Position numbers and translations under genes: made by a program
Shown here: one piece after another, positions 27,281-37,417 of the stretch
Numbering within the stretch: the first letter of the stretch is position 1
Layout of the letters: every line of letters begins with the position of its first letter
Notes under the pieces: model-generated
The model's database searches: none
What the model saw: only the letters and a program-made list of their open reading frames with translations
Told to the model about the DNA's origin: nothing
Assembly: GCA_016718605.1 (NCBI GenBank)
Contig: JADKCY010000003.1
Location: forward strand, 248,001 to 312,000
DNA: 64,000 nt
Direction: 5' to 3'
DNA from: Lysobacterales bacterium
GTDB taxonomy: Bacteria; Pseudomonadota; Gammaproteobacteria; Xanthomonadales; Xanthomonadaceae

Positions 27281-27314
27281 GCCCGACGCATTGTCGCGGG
27301 CGTCCGACAGGCAC

Positions 27315-30300
27315 CTAGCCGTCTACGCTGGCCTCGACGCGATTGCGGCCAGCATGTTTTGCCGCGTAAAGCTGTGCGTCGGCACGGTGCACGAACGCAT
27401 CAGCACTTTCGTCCTCCCAACGCTCTGCCAATCCGAGCGAGACGGTCAATCGGAACGCACCGCCTTCACGCGGCCAGGCACGCTGAGCGACGCTTTCGCG
27501 CAAGCGATCCGCAACATCGCGAGCATCTGCGAGCGCCGCATGTGGCCAGAGAATGGCAAACTCCTCGCCTCCCCAACGCGCAACAAATGGGTCTCCGCGT
27601 CGCTGCGATCCCGTCGAAGACAACCGCTCGCGAAGATGCAGGCCAAGAGCGGTCAAGACCTCATCGCCTGCGCCATGCGAATACTGATCGTTGATCCGCT
27701 TGAAGTGGTCAACATCCAGCAAACCAAGGACCAAAGGAACTCTGTCCTGCAGCAGCAGACCGAGCCGATGCTCAAACGCGCGCCGATTCGGTAGCCCCGT
27801 CAGGGCATCGGTCATGGCTTGTTGTTGAAAATCAGCGGAGCGCTCCGCTTCCCGTTGATTGAGCATTCGCAAGCGTGAATTGGTGGATTGCAGTTCGGCG
27901 GTGCGCTCGGCCACCAACATGGCAAGTGCCCGCTCCCGGAGCTGCAAGTTGCGTATGCGTAGCCGATAGCCGACAAACAGAACCAACAAGCTGCCGCCCG
28001 CTACCAGCACGACGAATTCAATCCTTTGCCACCAGTGCGCGGCAATCTGGAACACGACCGCCTGGTTGTCGCCCGACCAATGCAGGAAATCGGCCGACGC
28101 CTGCGCTTCGAAACGGTATTCGCCAGGCGCCAGATTGGTGTACTGCACACGCGAACCGATGCGGTCACCGATGACCCAGTCTGCATCGAAACCGGTCAAA
28201 CGGTGCCGATAGTAGAGACTGTCAGGCGCGCGAAAGGTGGGACTGACCACATCGAACTCGACGCGCTGGGTGTCCGCAGGAAGCATCGGATTGACGTCAT
28301 GCGGAACAACCTCGCCATTGACACGCATGGATTCGATCATGACACCGCGAGGCAAACTGACGAATCGCATCGCTCGGTCGGCCGAGACATGCGCAATGCC
28401 TGCCGACGTCGCCGCCCAGATTTCTCCGTCGTGAATGATGCCCGCCTGCCCGGCTGCGCCGTTGCATTGCGACACGGCCATGCCGAAAGCTTCGTTGAGC
28501 GTGACATTGCCCAAGGTGTTCCCCCGACCATCCAACACGGCCTCGGCATTTTCGCGCGGTACGAGCGTCATGCCGGAATTCGAGGTCAACCAGAAGTTGC
28601 CGCGCGCGTCATCGACCACCTCAAAGAACTTGCTCTCTGGCAACCCGTGGCGAACGTCCACGTGTTGTGTTCGACCTGCACGATGGCGCCCCAACCCCCT
28701 GTCCGTCGCCAGCCAGAGCGTTCCGTCCACATCCTCGAGAATACTAAATACCTCGCGCGCTGCGTTTTCACCCGAAACATCAACAGCGCTGAAAGCGCCA
28801 TTGGCATAACGCGCGAGACCGTCATTGAATCCGATCCATACTCCACCTTCGCGCGCGGACTGCAGGCGCAACACATAGTCACGCCGCAAACCGGTGGCCT
28901 CGGAAAAGTGCAGCAACTGCTCACCGTCCCAGCGCGCCACACCAAGATTGCCACCCAACCAAAGGTGACCTCGCTCATCTTCGGCCAGTGTGCGCGCCTC
29001 GAACCCCCCTGGCAGAGCATCTGTTACCGCGTGGCGACGCATCACCGCATCACCCTTCCAGACCACGCCCAAGTCGCTACCCACCCAAACCTCGCCGTCT
29101 GCGCTCGGGATCAAGCTGAGAATCGTCCCGACGGACGCTACCCCTTCCAGCAACACTGGCTCAGCAACCCCATCGCGAATCCGATAGAGCCCACCTGTAC
29201 CGCCTGCGAGAACGCTGCCATCCGGCCGAGACAACAAGGTTCGAATGGTCGGATTGCGCAACCCGTGATGAGTGCTCACCATGCTCACCGGAAGATCTGC
29301 AAGCCGCTGCAAACCATTGCCTGTGCCAATCCACAGGTCACCATCACGATCTGTCAGCACCGCATTGACGCGCGTTCCAAGCAAGCCATCTTCAGCTGCA
29401 AAGCGCTGCAACTCACCGCGCGGCGACAGACGCAAAACCCCTTGATCCGTCGTGGCGACGATGACTTCACCCTGTGGACCGAAGTCCAAGTCACGCGCGT
29501 TGATACCAACCAATTCTCGTGCCAGGGGCAGAAAACGCCCAGCGCGTTCCACGAATACGCCAAGCGCGGTCACCACCACCAGACGGCCATCTCCCGGAGT
29601 CCGGTGCAGTGCACGAACCGAAACTGCCGGAAAACCACTATCCGGGGCCAAGCTTTGAACTTGATCGCCCTCTATACGGCGTAAGCCGAACGCACCGGCA
29701 ATCCACATCGTGCCGCTGGCGTCGTCCTGCATCGCAAACACAGGGGAGCTTGGCTGATCCTTGATAGGACGCTTGGTTCCATTGGCATCCACTCGCCACA
29801 GACCACCATCCCGCAACGAAACCCACAGTTGACCAAGTGCATCCACCCACGCGCCGTCTACTCGATCCTTGGGCGAATTGATCCCTTCTGGAATGGGCAA
29901 CCATTGACCGGCACGCCAACGCGCAATGCCGCGTCCGGAGGTCACTACCAGCAAACTGCCGTCTTGAGCCCGTGACAGCCCGATGATCGAGGCATCCGGC
30001 AGCACGGGCGTGTTGCTCGGTCGCATGACGGTAAAATTGGCCCCATTGAAGCGCACCAAGCCTTCGAATGTACCAACCCATAACGCGCCATCCGGTGTTT
30101 GCGCCAGTGCATTGATGTGCTGATGCGGCAGCCCATCGCGCGCTGTCCAGGCAACGCGCGGATAATCCCGCAAGGGCCTTGCTTCTGCTGCCAACCCTGA
30201 AACCACCCACAGGCAGGTGAACATCGCCAGCGCCACCTGCAACCGACATAGAGCGACGCCCCGCCAGTGGAACCAAGGCAGGTCGGCAGACGACGCGTAG

Positions 30301-30323
30301 CGGTTCGGGATCGTCAGGGACAT
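27315..30323 (-). CDS. Beta-propeller sensor diguanylate cyclase (GGDEF)
   Basis: A 1002-residue membrane sensor that should make cyclic di-GMP. After a signal peptide (ending VVSGLAAEA) come about 14 repeats of the two-component-regulator propeller type (DGALWVGTFEGLVRF and relatives such as DGDLWIGTGNGL and DGTLWLATDRGL), then a Y_Y_Y domain (QYTNLAPGEYRFEAQAS), one membrane helix near residue 810, a short coiled coil and a GGDEF domain with ARWGGEEF, an active-site form. The RxxD inhibitory site is not conserved at the usual place (RGDP instead). No strong ribosome site is seen. It starts 16 nt after hutU and is probably co-transcribed. Confidence 0.9.
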   Translation of the reverse strand: MSLTIPNRYASSADLPWFHWRGVALCRLQVALAMFTCLWVVSGLAAEARPLRDYPRVAWTARDGLPHQHINALAQTPDGALWVGTFEGLVRFNGANFTVMRPSNTPVLPDASIIGLSRAQDGSLLVVTSGRGIARWRAGQWLPIPEGINSPKDRVDGAWVDALGQLWVSLRDGGLWRVDANGTKRPIKDQPSSPVFAMQDDASGTMWIAGAFGLRRIEGDQVQSLAPDSGFPAVSVRALHRTPGDGRLVVVTALGVFVERAGRFLPLARELVGINARDLDFGPQGEVIVATTDQGVLRLSPRGELQRFAAEDGLLGTRVNAVLTDRDGDLWIGTGNGLQRLADLPVSMVSTHHGLRNPTIRTLLSRPDGSVLAGGTGGLYRIRDGVAEPVLLEGVASVGTILSLIPSADGEVWVGSDLGVVWKGDAVMRRHAVTDALPGGFEARTLAEDERGHLWLGGNLGVARWDGEQLLHFSEATGLRRDYVLRLQSAREGGVWIGFNDGLARYANGAFSAVDVSGENAAREVFSILEDVDGTLWLATDRGLGRHRAGRTQHVDVRHGLPESKFFEVVDDARGNFWLTSNSGMTLVPRENAEAVLDGRGNTLGNVTLNEAFGMAVSQCNGAAGQAGIIHDGEIWAATSAGIAHVSADRAMRFVSLPRGVMIESMRVNGEVVPHDVNPMLPADTQRVEFDVVSPTFRAPDSLYYRHRLTGFDADWVIGDRIGSRVQYTNLAPGEYRFEAQASADFLHWSGDNQAVVFQIAAHWWQRIEFVVLVAGGSLLVLFVGYRLRIRNLQLRERALAMLVAERTAELQSTNSRLRMLNQREAERSADFQQQAMTDALTGLPNRRAFEHRLGLLLQDRVPLVLGLLDVDHFKRINDQYSHGAGDEVLTALGLHLRERLSSTGSQRRGDPFVARWGGEEFAILWPHAALADARDVADRLRESVAQRAWPREGGAFRLTVSLGLAERWEDESADAFVHRADAQLYAAKHAGRNRVEASVDG

Positions 30324-30339
30324 GTGGGAGGCATGGGTC

Positions 30340-32028
30340 TCATTCCAGCATGGGCAGAGGCAAGTTCTGTTCCCGTGCACAGGCGATGGCGATCGGATAG
30401 CCCGCATCGGCGTGCCGCATGACCCCGGTCGCAGGATCATTCCACAGCACACGCTCGATCCTGCGATCCGCTGCTGGCGTGCCATCGCAGACGATCACAA
30501 CGCCAGAATGTTGTGAATAGCCCATGCCCACGCCACCGCCGTGGTGCAGGCTGACCCACGTTGCTCCGCCTGCCACGTTCAACATCGCATTCAGCAGCGG
30601 CCAATCGGATACCGCGTCCGAGCCGTCCAGCATTGCTTCGGTTTCGCGATTGGGACTGGCGACCGATCCCGAGTCCAAGTGATCGCGGCCTATCACGATC
30701 GGCGCCTTCAGTTCGCCGCTGCGAACCATTTCATTGAATGCTAGACCCAGCCGATGCCGCTGCCCCAAGCCAACCCAGCAGATGCGTGCGGGCAACCCTT
30801 GAAAGGCGATCCGCTCACTGGCCATGTCCAGCCAACGGTGCAGATGCGGATCATCGGATATCAATTCTTTGACCTTGGCATCGGTCTTGCGGATGTCCTC
30901 GGGGTCGCCGGACAACGCCACCCATCGAAACGGGCCGACGCCACGACAAAACAAGGGTCGAACGTAGGCAGGCACGAAGCCGGGGAAATCGAATGCATTG
31001 CTGCAACCGACGTCCTTCGCCATCTGTCGCAAGTTGTTGCCGTAGTCGAAGACGGGAATCCCCATGCGTTGAAAGCCCAGCATCGCCTCCACATGCACGC
31101 GCATGCTCTGCTTTGCCGCCTGTACCACGCTGTCCGGGTCGCTGACCTGCGCCGCAAGCCACTGCGCTAGCGTCCAACCCAGCGGCAAATAGCCGTGCAG
31201 CGGATCGTGGGCGGAAGTCTGATCGGTCACCGCATCCGGACGAACACCGCGCCGCACCAATTCGGGCAGTAACTCGGCTGCATTGCCAAGCAGGGCAACC
31301 GACTTTGCTTCACCCAACCGGGTGTAATGGGCAATCCGCGCCAGTGCATCATCCACGTCATGCGCTTGTTCATCCACGTAGCGCGTACGCAGGCGGAAAT
31401 CGATACTGCTTTGGCGACATTCAATGTTCAGCGAACACGCGCCCGCCAGGCTTGCTGCCAAAGGCTGCGCGCCGCCCATGCCACCCAGTCCTGCGGTGAG
31501 AATCCAGCGTCCGGTCAGATCGCCCGCGTAGTGCTGGCGGCCCATTTCGACAAAGGTTTCATAGGTGCCTTGCACGATGCCTTGCGAGCCGATGTAGATC
31601 CACGAACCTGCAGTCATCTGTCCGTACATCATCAGCCCCTTGCGATCGAGCTCGTGGAAGTGTTCCCACGTGGCCCAATGCGGAACCAGATTGGAGTTGG
31701 CAATCAGCACCCGCGGTGCATCCGGGTGAGAGCGGAAGACGCCGACTGGCTTGCCCGACTGTACCAACAGGGTTTGGTCGTCACGCAGCGTTTCCAGTGC
31801 CCGCGCGATCGCATCAAAGCAGGCCCAATCCCTTGCTGCGCGACCGATTCCGCCATACACCACCAGCCGACTGGGATCTTCTGCCACCTCGGCATCGAGG
31901 TTGTTGTGCAACATCCGATAAGCCGCTTCGGTTTGCCAACTCAAGCAGCGAAGCACCGAACCACGTGGGGCGCGAATGATGCGCGAGGGATCGTGGCGAC
32001 GAGTGGCAGTGGCGGCGTCGACGGTCAT
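30340..32028 (-). CDS. hutU: Urocanate hydratase (HutU)
   Basis: Second enzyme of histidine breakdown, turning urocanate into imidazolonepropionate with tightly bound NAD. The 562-residue length from the 32028 start is the family norm. GGIGRAARDW, NLVPHWATWE, LTAGLGGMGGAQP (NAD site), RICWVGLGQR (catalytic Cys) and NVAGGATWVSLHHGGGVGMG are conserved urocanase signatures. hutH, hutI, hutG and hutC are not in the window, so it is separated from the rest of the pathway, which is unusual. It precedes the GGDEF sensor gene with a 16-nt gap. Confidence 0.95.
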   Translation of the reverse strand: MTVDAATATRRHDPSRIIRAPRGSVLRCLSWQTEAAYRMLHNNLDAEVAEDPSRLVVYGGIGRAARDWACFDAIARALETLRDDQTLLVQSGKPVGVFRSHPDAPRVLIANSNLVPHWATWEHFHELDRKGLMMYGQMTAGSWIYIGSQGIVQGTYETFVEMGRQHYAGDLTGRWILTAGLGGMGGAQPLAASLAGACSLNIECRQSSIDFRLRTRYVDEQAHDVDDALARIAHYTRLGEAKSVALLGNAAELLPELVRRGVRPDAVTDQTSAHDPLHGYLPLGWTLAQWLAAQVSDPDSVVQAAKQSMRVHVEAMLGFQRMGIPVFDYGNNLRQMAKDVGCSNAFDFPGFVPAYVRPLFCRGVGPFRWVALSGDPEDIRKTDAKVKELISDDPHLHRWLDMASERIAFQGLPARICWVGLGQRHRLGLAFNEMVRSGELKAPIVIGRDHLDSGSVASPNRETEAMLDGSDAVSDWPLLNAMLNVAGGATWVSLHHGGGVGMGYSQHSGVVIVCDGTPAADRRIERVLWNDPATGVMRHADAGYPIAIACAREQNLPLPMLE

Positions 32029-32132
32029 ACGGCAGCTCCAAATCGGGGGTAAGGCAAAGTATAGAGAGCGCGCTGTCACGAAGCGGCAAAACACAGGCCA
32101 TAGGCTGCCCATCAACTAGCGGAGGGGCAGCC

Positions 32133-33854
32133 GTGATCAGTGTCGAGCAGCGTTTCTACCACGCGTTTCCGGCCTTCGCCGAAGGCACCGCACGCGCGTT
32201 TTCCCGCCCAGTGATTGATTTGCTGCGCCGTATTGTCTGCGAGGAGCGCGTCAACCAAACGCTCCGCACACTGCATGAAAGCCACGGATTCGATTTCGTC
32301 GAGGCCGCACTCGACCATTTGCAGCAGACCTACCGAGTCGGCCATCAGGATCGCGCCAATATTCCCTCGGAAGGCCGCGTGGTCATTGTTGCCAATCATC
32401 CGCTAGGTGCCATTGATGCGCTGGCGCTGCTGCATTTGGTCGGATCGGTGCGACGCGACGTCAAGGTCCTGGCAAACGACGTCCTGATGAGTCTGACGCC
32501 ACTTCGCGATCTGTTATTGCCGATCGACGTGTTTGGTGAAGCTGAGTCGCCAAGCGGTCTGCGTGCCGCCTTCCGCGCACTTGAGCAGGAACAGGCATTG
32601 ATCGTCTTCCCGGCGGGCGAAGTAAGCCGCATCCGTCCCAATGGGGTTCGCGATGGTCGCTGGAGTGCAGGCTTTCTACGCTTTGCCAAGCGTATGGGCG
32701 CACCTGTCGTTCCGGTGCACATTGCGGCACACAACTCACCCCTGTTCTATGGCTTGTCAATGCTGGCCAAACCGCTCGCAACCCTGATGCTGCCGCGCGA
32801 GATGTTCAAGACCGAGCGCCGCAACATGTGTCTCACCGTTGGCGCGCCCATCAGCACCGTGTCGCTAAGTCCTGAACGCTTGAACGAACGTCAGGTTGCC
32901 CAACGCATGCACGCTCATGTGTATCGTTTGGCACGCCGCAAGCCGCCAATGTTTGCTACCTCCAGCGCCATTGCCCACCCGCAATCCGCGCTGGCCGTGC
33001 GTGCCGCGTTGCAGCAGGCCGAATGTCTTGGTGCGACCCGCGACGGCAAGCACATCTATTTGCTGGATGCCGCATCGGACAACATCGCACTGAAGGAAAT
33101 TGGCCGTTTGCGCGAACTCAGCTTCCGCAAAGTGGGCGAAGGCACCGGACTGAAGCGCGATCTTGACCGTTTCGATACGCACTATCGCCACATCGTCTTG
33201 TGGGATGAGCCCTCGCTGGAGATCGTTGGTGCCTATCGTGTGGCCGACTGCGCGCGCGTGATGGAACGCTTTGGCCTCGAGGGTTTGTATTCAAACACTC
33301 TGTTTCACTACCACGACTGCGCATTGCAATGGCTGCCACACAGCATTGAACTCGGACGCAGTTTTGTACAGCCGCGCTACTGGGGCAGTCGCAGCTTGGA
33401 CTACCTGTGGCAAGGCATTGGTGCCTATCTGCGCAAACACCCGGAAGTGCGCTATCTGTTGGGTCCGGTCAGCCTGTCAGCAACGCTTCCCGAAGCCGCA
33501 CGGGACTGGATCGTGGCGACGCATGCCGCCTGCTTTTCCACCCCGACTGTTGAGGCCCACGCACACACGCCGCTGCGCGTGCCGAACGCCATCCAATCCG
33601 AAGCCGCGCTGGTCGCTGCAGACCCCGAACTTGCCCTCAGACTTCTGCGCGAACGACTGACTGCCATGCAGTGTGCACTGCCCACACTCTACCGGCAGTA
33701 CGTTGACCTCTGTGCGCCCGATGGGGTGCGCTTCCTGGCTTTTGGCGTGGACGCCGACTTCGGACACTGCGTGGATGGCCTCATCCGCATCGACCTGCAG
33801 CAGCTTCGCCCGCACAAACGGACTCGCTATCTCGGCGACAGCACAAGCGCTTGA
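32133..33854 (+). CDS. Bifunctional acyltransferase, OlsF-like (PlsC-type + GNAT-type)
   Basis: A 573-residue fusion. Residues about 80-260 form a PlsC-like lysophospholipid acyltransferase with NHPLGAIDAL (H89, D95) and FPAGEVSR. Residues about 300-560 form an OlsB-type N-acyltransferase (GNAT-related) with EIGRLRELSFRKVGEGTG, IVGAYRVADC and a GSRSLDYLWQGIGAYL region. The same order is known in OlsF of Serratia, which makes ornithine lipid in one protein, N-acylation then O-acylation. The histidine motif is Hx5D, as in haemolysin-type acyltransferases. The product is likely an ornithine or related aminolipid. It is divergent from hutU. Confidence 0.85.
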   Translation: MISVEQRFYHAFPAFAEGTARAFSRPVIDLLRRIVCEERVNQTLRTLHESHGFDFVEAALDHLQQTYRVGHQDRANIPSEGRVVIVANHPLGAIDALALLHLVGSVRRDVKVLANDVLMSLTPLRDLLLPIDVFGEAESPSGLRAAFRALEQEQALIVFPAGEVSRIRPNGVRDGRWSAGFLRFAKRMGAPVVPVHIAAHNSPLFYGLSMLAKPLATLMLPREMFKTERRNMCLTVGAPISTVSLSPERLNERQVAQRMHAHVYRLARRKPPMFATSSAIAHPQSALAVRAALQQAECLGATRDGKHIYLLDAASDNIALKEIGRLRELSFRKVGEGTGLKRDLDRFDTHYRHIVLWDEPSLEIVGAYRVADCARVMERFGLEGLYSNTLFHYHDCALQWLPHSIELGRSFVQPRYWGSRSLDYLWQGIGAYLRKHPEVRYLLGPVSLSATLPEAARDWIVATHAACFSTPTVEAHAHTPLRVPNAIQSEAALVAADPELALRLLRERLTAMQCALPTLYRQYVDLCAPDGVRFLAFGVDADFGHCVDGLIRIDLQQLRPHKRTRYLGDSTSA

Positions 33855-33889
33855 TTTCAATCACTTACAGCGCATACCAACGATGTAGG

Positions 33890-34135
33890 ACATGACATTC
33901 GGATGGCTGGGTTACAAATCTGTCATGTGGTGCTGTTAAACTGGAGTTAATGGCCATGCGCTCGCGGCGAGCACATTAGACCAGTCGGAATTCTTCTCGA
34001 CCGCCCGTCCACCTCGGCCCGGAACACCGGAGGCGGCAGGCATTGCCGCTACGTTTGCGTCATCCGGGAGAGTCAGGCAGGACGCCGAAACAGCTTTCTT
34101 CGCTCTTTAGTTCAACCTCAACAGGGATTCATGCC
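33890..34135 (+). promoter_or_regulatory. Long leader of the Oar-like receptor gene
   Basis: An 8-bp inverted repeat (33890-33897 with 33921-33928) flanks a promoter-like pair TTACAA (33912-33917) and TTAAAC (33936-33941), spaced 18 nt. Downstream are a compact hairpin around 33958-33970 and another at 34033-34049 (6-bp stem), then an AGGGA ribosome site. The leader of about 190 nt is long for this genome. No known riboswitch was recognised. Confidence 0.4.
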
Positions 34136-37100
34136 ATGAAAAAGCAGATGCGGGTCAAACACCTTGCCAGTGCGCTGGCACTGGTGCTGGCCACCACGAC
34201 GCCAGCCTTCGCGCAAAACACTTCGGCCCAGATGAATGGTCGCGTGACGACAGAACAGGGCGAAGCTCTGGTCGGCGCCGATGTGGTCATCGTGCACACC
34301 CCGTCCGGCACCACTTCGCGCGCCACCACGGATGCGCAGGGTCGTTTCAATGCGCGCGGTCTGCGCGTCGGTGGTCCCTACAGCGTCACGGTGATGCGTG
34401 ATGGCTACCAGGGTGAAACCACGGAGAACCTGTTCGTCAATCTGGGTGACAACACCCCGGTGATGGTTGATCTGGCCGAAGCCGCAGCACAACTCGACGC
34501 CATCGAAGTGGTTGCTTCGGGCGACGTCAGCGTGTTTTCACCCGACAAGATGGGCGCCGGCACCAATGTCAGCCAGGCGCAGATCCGCGCGCTGCCGTCG
34601 ATTGGCCGCAACATCCAGGACTATGTCCGCCTTGACCCGCGCGTGTCGCAGACCGACAAGCAGCGCGGCGAAATCTCGGTGGGTGGTCAGAACACCCGCT
34701 TCAACGCCATCAAGATCGACGGCGTCTCCACCAACGATCCGTTCGGCCTGGAATCGAACAACCTGCCGACCTTGCGTCAGCCTGTGTCGATCGACGCCAT
34801 CGAAGAAGTGCAGATCGCCATTGCTGAATACGACACCACCCTGACCGGCGCCACCGGCGGCATCATCAACGCCGTCACCAAGTCGGGCACCAATGAATTC
34901 GGCGGTTCGGTGTACTACGTGTTCCGCGACAACGACTGGGTGCGTGATAACGCCAACGGCACCCCGTTTGCCGGCTTCCAGGACGAAGAAACCTTCGGCG
35001 CCACCTTTGGCGGCCCGCTGATCAAGGACACCCTGTTCTTCTTCGCTAACTACGAGCAATTCACCCGCAATGCCCCTGGTCCGTCGTTCGGCATCGCCGG
35101 CTCCGGCGCTTCCAATACGGTCACCATCACACCCGCCGAAATTGCCGAAGTCCAGGACATCGCGTCCAGCGTTTGGGGCTTCGATCCAGGCACCTTGGAC
35201 GTGCCGGACGCACTGAAGACGGATGTCGAGGAATACGCGATCAAGCTCGACTGGAACATCAACGAAGATCACCGTGCCAGCTACCGCTACAGCAAAACTG
35301 AGCAAACTGATCCGGTCCTGCCCGGTTTCGGCTCGCGCTCACTGTCGTTGAACAGCTACTGGTACAACCAAGTCAAGACCTTTGAAAGCCACGTGGCACA
35401 GGTTTACAGCGACTGGTCGGACACCTTCTCGACCGAATTCAAAGTGTCGCAGAAGTCCTATGACTCCATTGCCGACACCTTTTCTGACCTGCCGTCGATT
35501 GCCGTGCGCCTGTCCAACGGCAACACCCTCAACCTCGGCACCGAGCAGTTCCGCCACAAGAACATTTTGCTGACCGATGAAACCAGCATTTTCGGCGCCG
35601 GCACCCTGTACGTGGGTGACCATCAGGTCAAGTTCGGCGTTGATTACTCCAGCAACGACATCTACAACCTGTTTGGCCGAGATCTGAACGGTGTTTACAC
35701 CTTCAATTCGATTGCTGACTTCCGAATCGGCAAGCCTTCGGCCTACACCTCGCGTGCCGCGACCAATGGCGATGTCAATAGCATTGCTGCGGACTGGACC
35801 TTCGAGAACCTTGGCGTGTTCGTGCAAGACTCTTGGGCCGTCAACTACAACCTGAATCTGTTGTTCGGCTTCCGCTACGACACTCCGATGGTGGACGATG
35901 CCCCGATCAGCAATCCGCTGGCGCAGTCGTTGTATGGTCTTGGACAACACCCAGACCATCGACGGCAACTCACTGTTCCAGCCGCGCTTGGGCTTCAACT
36001 ACACCTTCGACAGCGAGCGCCCGACCCAGTTGCGCGGCGGTATCGGCCTGTTCCAAGGTGCGGCTGCCAACGTGTGGTTGTCGAATCCGTTCTCCAATAC
36101 CGGCCTGAACTTCGTGGTGCGTCAGCAGACCGCCGGCTCGCAAGTCGTGTTCTCTCCGGACCCCAACAACCAACCGGTGCCTGCCGGTACCACGCTGCGT
36201 CAAGCTATCGACATCGTGTCGGGCGACCTCGAACAGCCGAGCATCTGGAAAGCCAATCTGGCCTTCGAGCATGAGTTGCCGTGGTGGGGCGTCGTCGCCA
36301 GTGCCGAAGCCATCCTGACCCAGAACGAAATGGCGCTTTACTACCAGCGTTTGGATCTGGGCAACCCGACCCGCTCGGGCCAGGACGGCCGCATGATGTA
36401 CTGGAATGCTGCTGGCTACAGCCCGGCAAACTGGAACGTCAACGCCAGCAATACGTGGACGGCCGCGAGCTCAGTTCAAAACCGCGGCAATCGTCCCAGC
36501 AGTGTGGACATCGTCACCTATGCGCTGCCGACCAACAAGGGTGAAAGCCAACAGTTGACCATGGCACTGACCAAACCGATGACCGAGAACTGGGGTTGGC
36601 AGGTGGCCTACACCTATACCAACGCCACCGAAGTCAATCCGCTGACCAGTTCGCAGGCATCGTCCAACTGGAACAACAACGCCGTCTTCCAGGCCAATGA
36701 AGAAGTCGCCGGTGTCACGAACTACACCATTCGCGACCGCTTCAGTGCCAACCTGAGCTATCGCCACTATTTCTTCGAGAATTACGCCACGGATTTCGGC
36801 CTGTTCTACGAAGGCCGTACTGGCAAACCCTATAGCTGGGTCTTCCAGAACGACATGAACGGTGATGGCGTGGTCAACGACCTGTTCTACGTGCCGTCCG
36901 CGCCGGGAGACGTGATCTTTGCGAAACTCCCGACATCACGAAGAAGCGGCGTTCTTTGAATACCTGTCCAACACACCTGAACTGGCGCGTTTGCGGGCCA
37001 GGTTGCCGGCCGCAACACGGAACGCAATGAGTGGGTCAATCAGTTCGACGTCCGCATCAGTCAGGAACTGCCCGGCTTCTTTGGCGACAACAAGGCAGAA

Positions 37101-37328
37101 ATCGCGCTGGATATCCTCAACGTCGGCAACTTGATCAACAAGGATTGGGGGCAGATCGACGAAATCGGCTTCCCGTCAAATCGTGGCGTGGCCTACTTTG
37201 GCGGTATCGATCCGGCCACCGGCAAATACGTCTACGGGTTCTTGAACGACGTGGATGCCTCTTCGCTGCGGGATGTCACCGGCGAATCGCGTTGGGCTGC
37301 TCAGCTGACCTTCCGCTACCGCTTCTGA
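34136..37328 (+). pseudogene. Oar-like TonB-dependent receptor, frame broken by four indels
   Basis: A receptor of about 1064 residues if repaired: signal peptide ending AFA, a carboxypeptidase-regulatory-like domain (about 30-110), a TonB plug (about 130-260) and a 22-strand-type barrel ending in Phe (RYRF), the outer-membrane assembly signal. Related Oar proteins occur in many copies in Xanthomonadales and bind large ligands or adhere. The frame moves by +1 near 35936-35945, then by three single-base losses near 36929-36932, 36941-36946 and 36995-36997. The first change lies just before DNTQTIDG and the three losses are at G-runs. The rest reads cleanly, so recent decay, collapsed paralogues or base-call errors are all possible. 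Confidence 0.85.
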
Positions 37329-37341
37329 CAACAACACCCTC

Positions 37342-37367
37342 CGCATTGCACCTTCGGGTGCAATGCG
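37342..37367 (+). repeat. UUCG-capped hairpin after receptor gene
   Basis: Perfect 11-bp stem with a TTCG loop, 13 nt after the receptor stop. It has no T-run and stands just before a second TTCG hairpin; it may protect the 3' end. Confidence 0.65.
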
Positions 37368-37378
37368 CGAACCTTTCG

Positions 37379-37407
37379 CGGTCGGCCTTCGGGCCGACCG
37401 TTTTTTT
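37379..37407 (+). terminator. Intrinsic terminator (UUCG loop, T7)
   Basis: 9-bp GC-rich stem (37379-37387 with 37392-37400), TTCG loop, then seven T. A textbook terminator for the receptor gene. Its T-run touches the GGAG ribosome site of the next gene at 37408, so no room is left for a promoter after it. Confidence 0.92.
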
Positions 37408-37417
37408 GGAGATGACG

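Noticed and set aside
28026..29684. Open frame of 552 codons antisense to the GGDEF sensor gene
   Set aside because: It mirrors the propeller repeats, has no recognisable domain and no ribosome site; GC-rich third positions on the other strand explain it.
33920..33940. Pho box before the receptor gene
   Set aside because: CTGTCAT is followed by CTGTTA at 13 rather than 11 nt and with a poor match.
33950..33979. Nine-codon frame with GGAG in the receptor leader
   Set aside because: It is short and Arg-rich with no pathway-related codon bias; I cannot support it as a regulatory peptide.
33950..34135. Cobalamin riboswitch before the receptor gene
   Set aside because: AGTCAGG at 34071 recalls part of the B12 box, but the remaining core is not present in order, and Oar-type receptors are not B12 carriers.
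37031..37417. Extension of the Rieske frame into the receptor gene
   Set aside because: The extension is an alternate frame of the receptor's C-terminus and crosses a strong terminator; the true start is set by GGAG at 37408.
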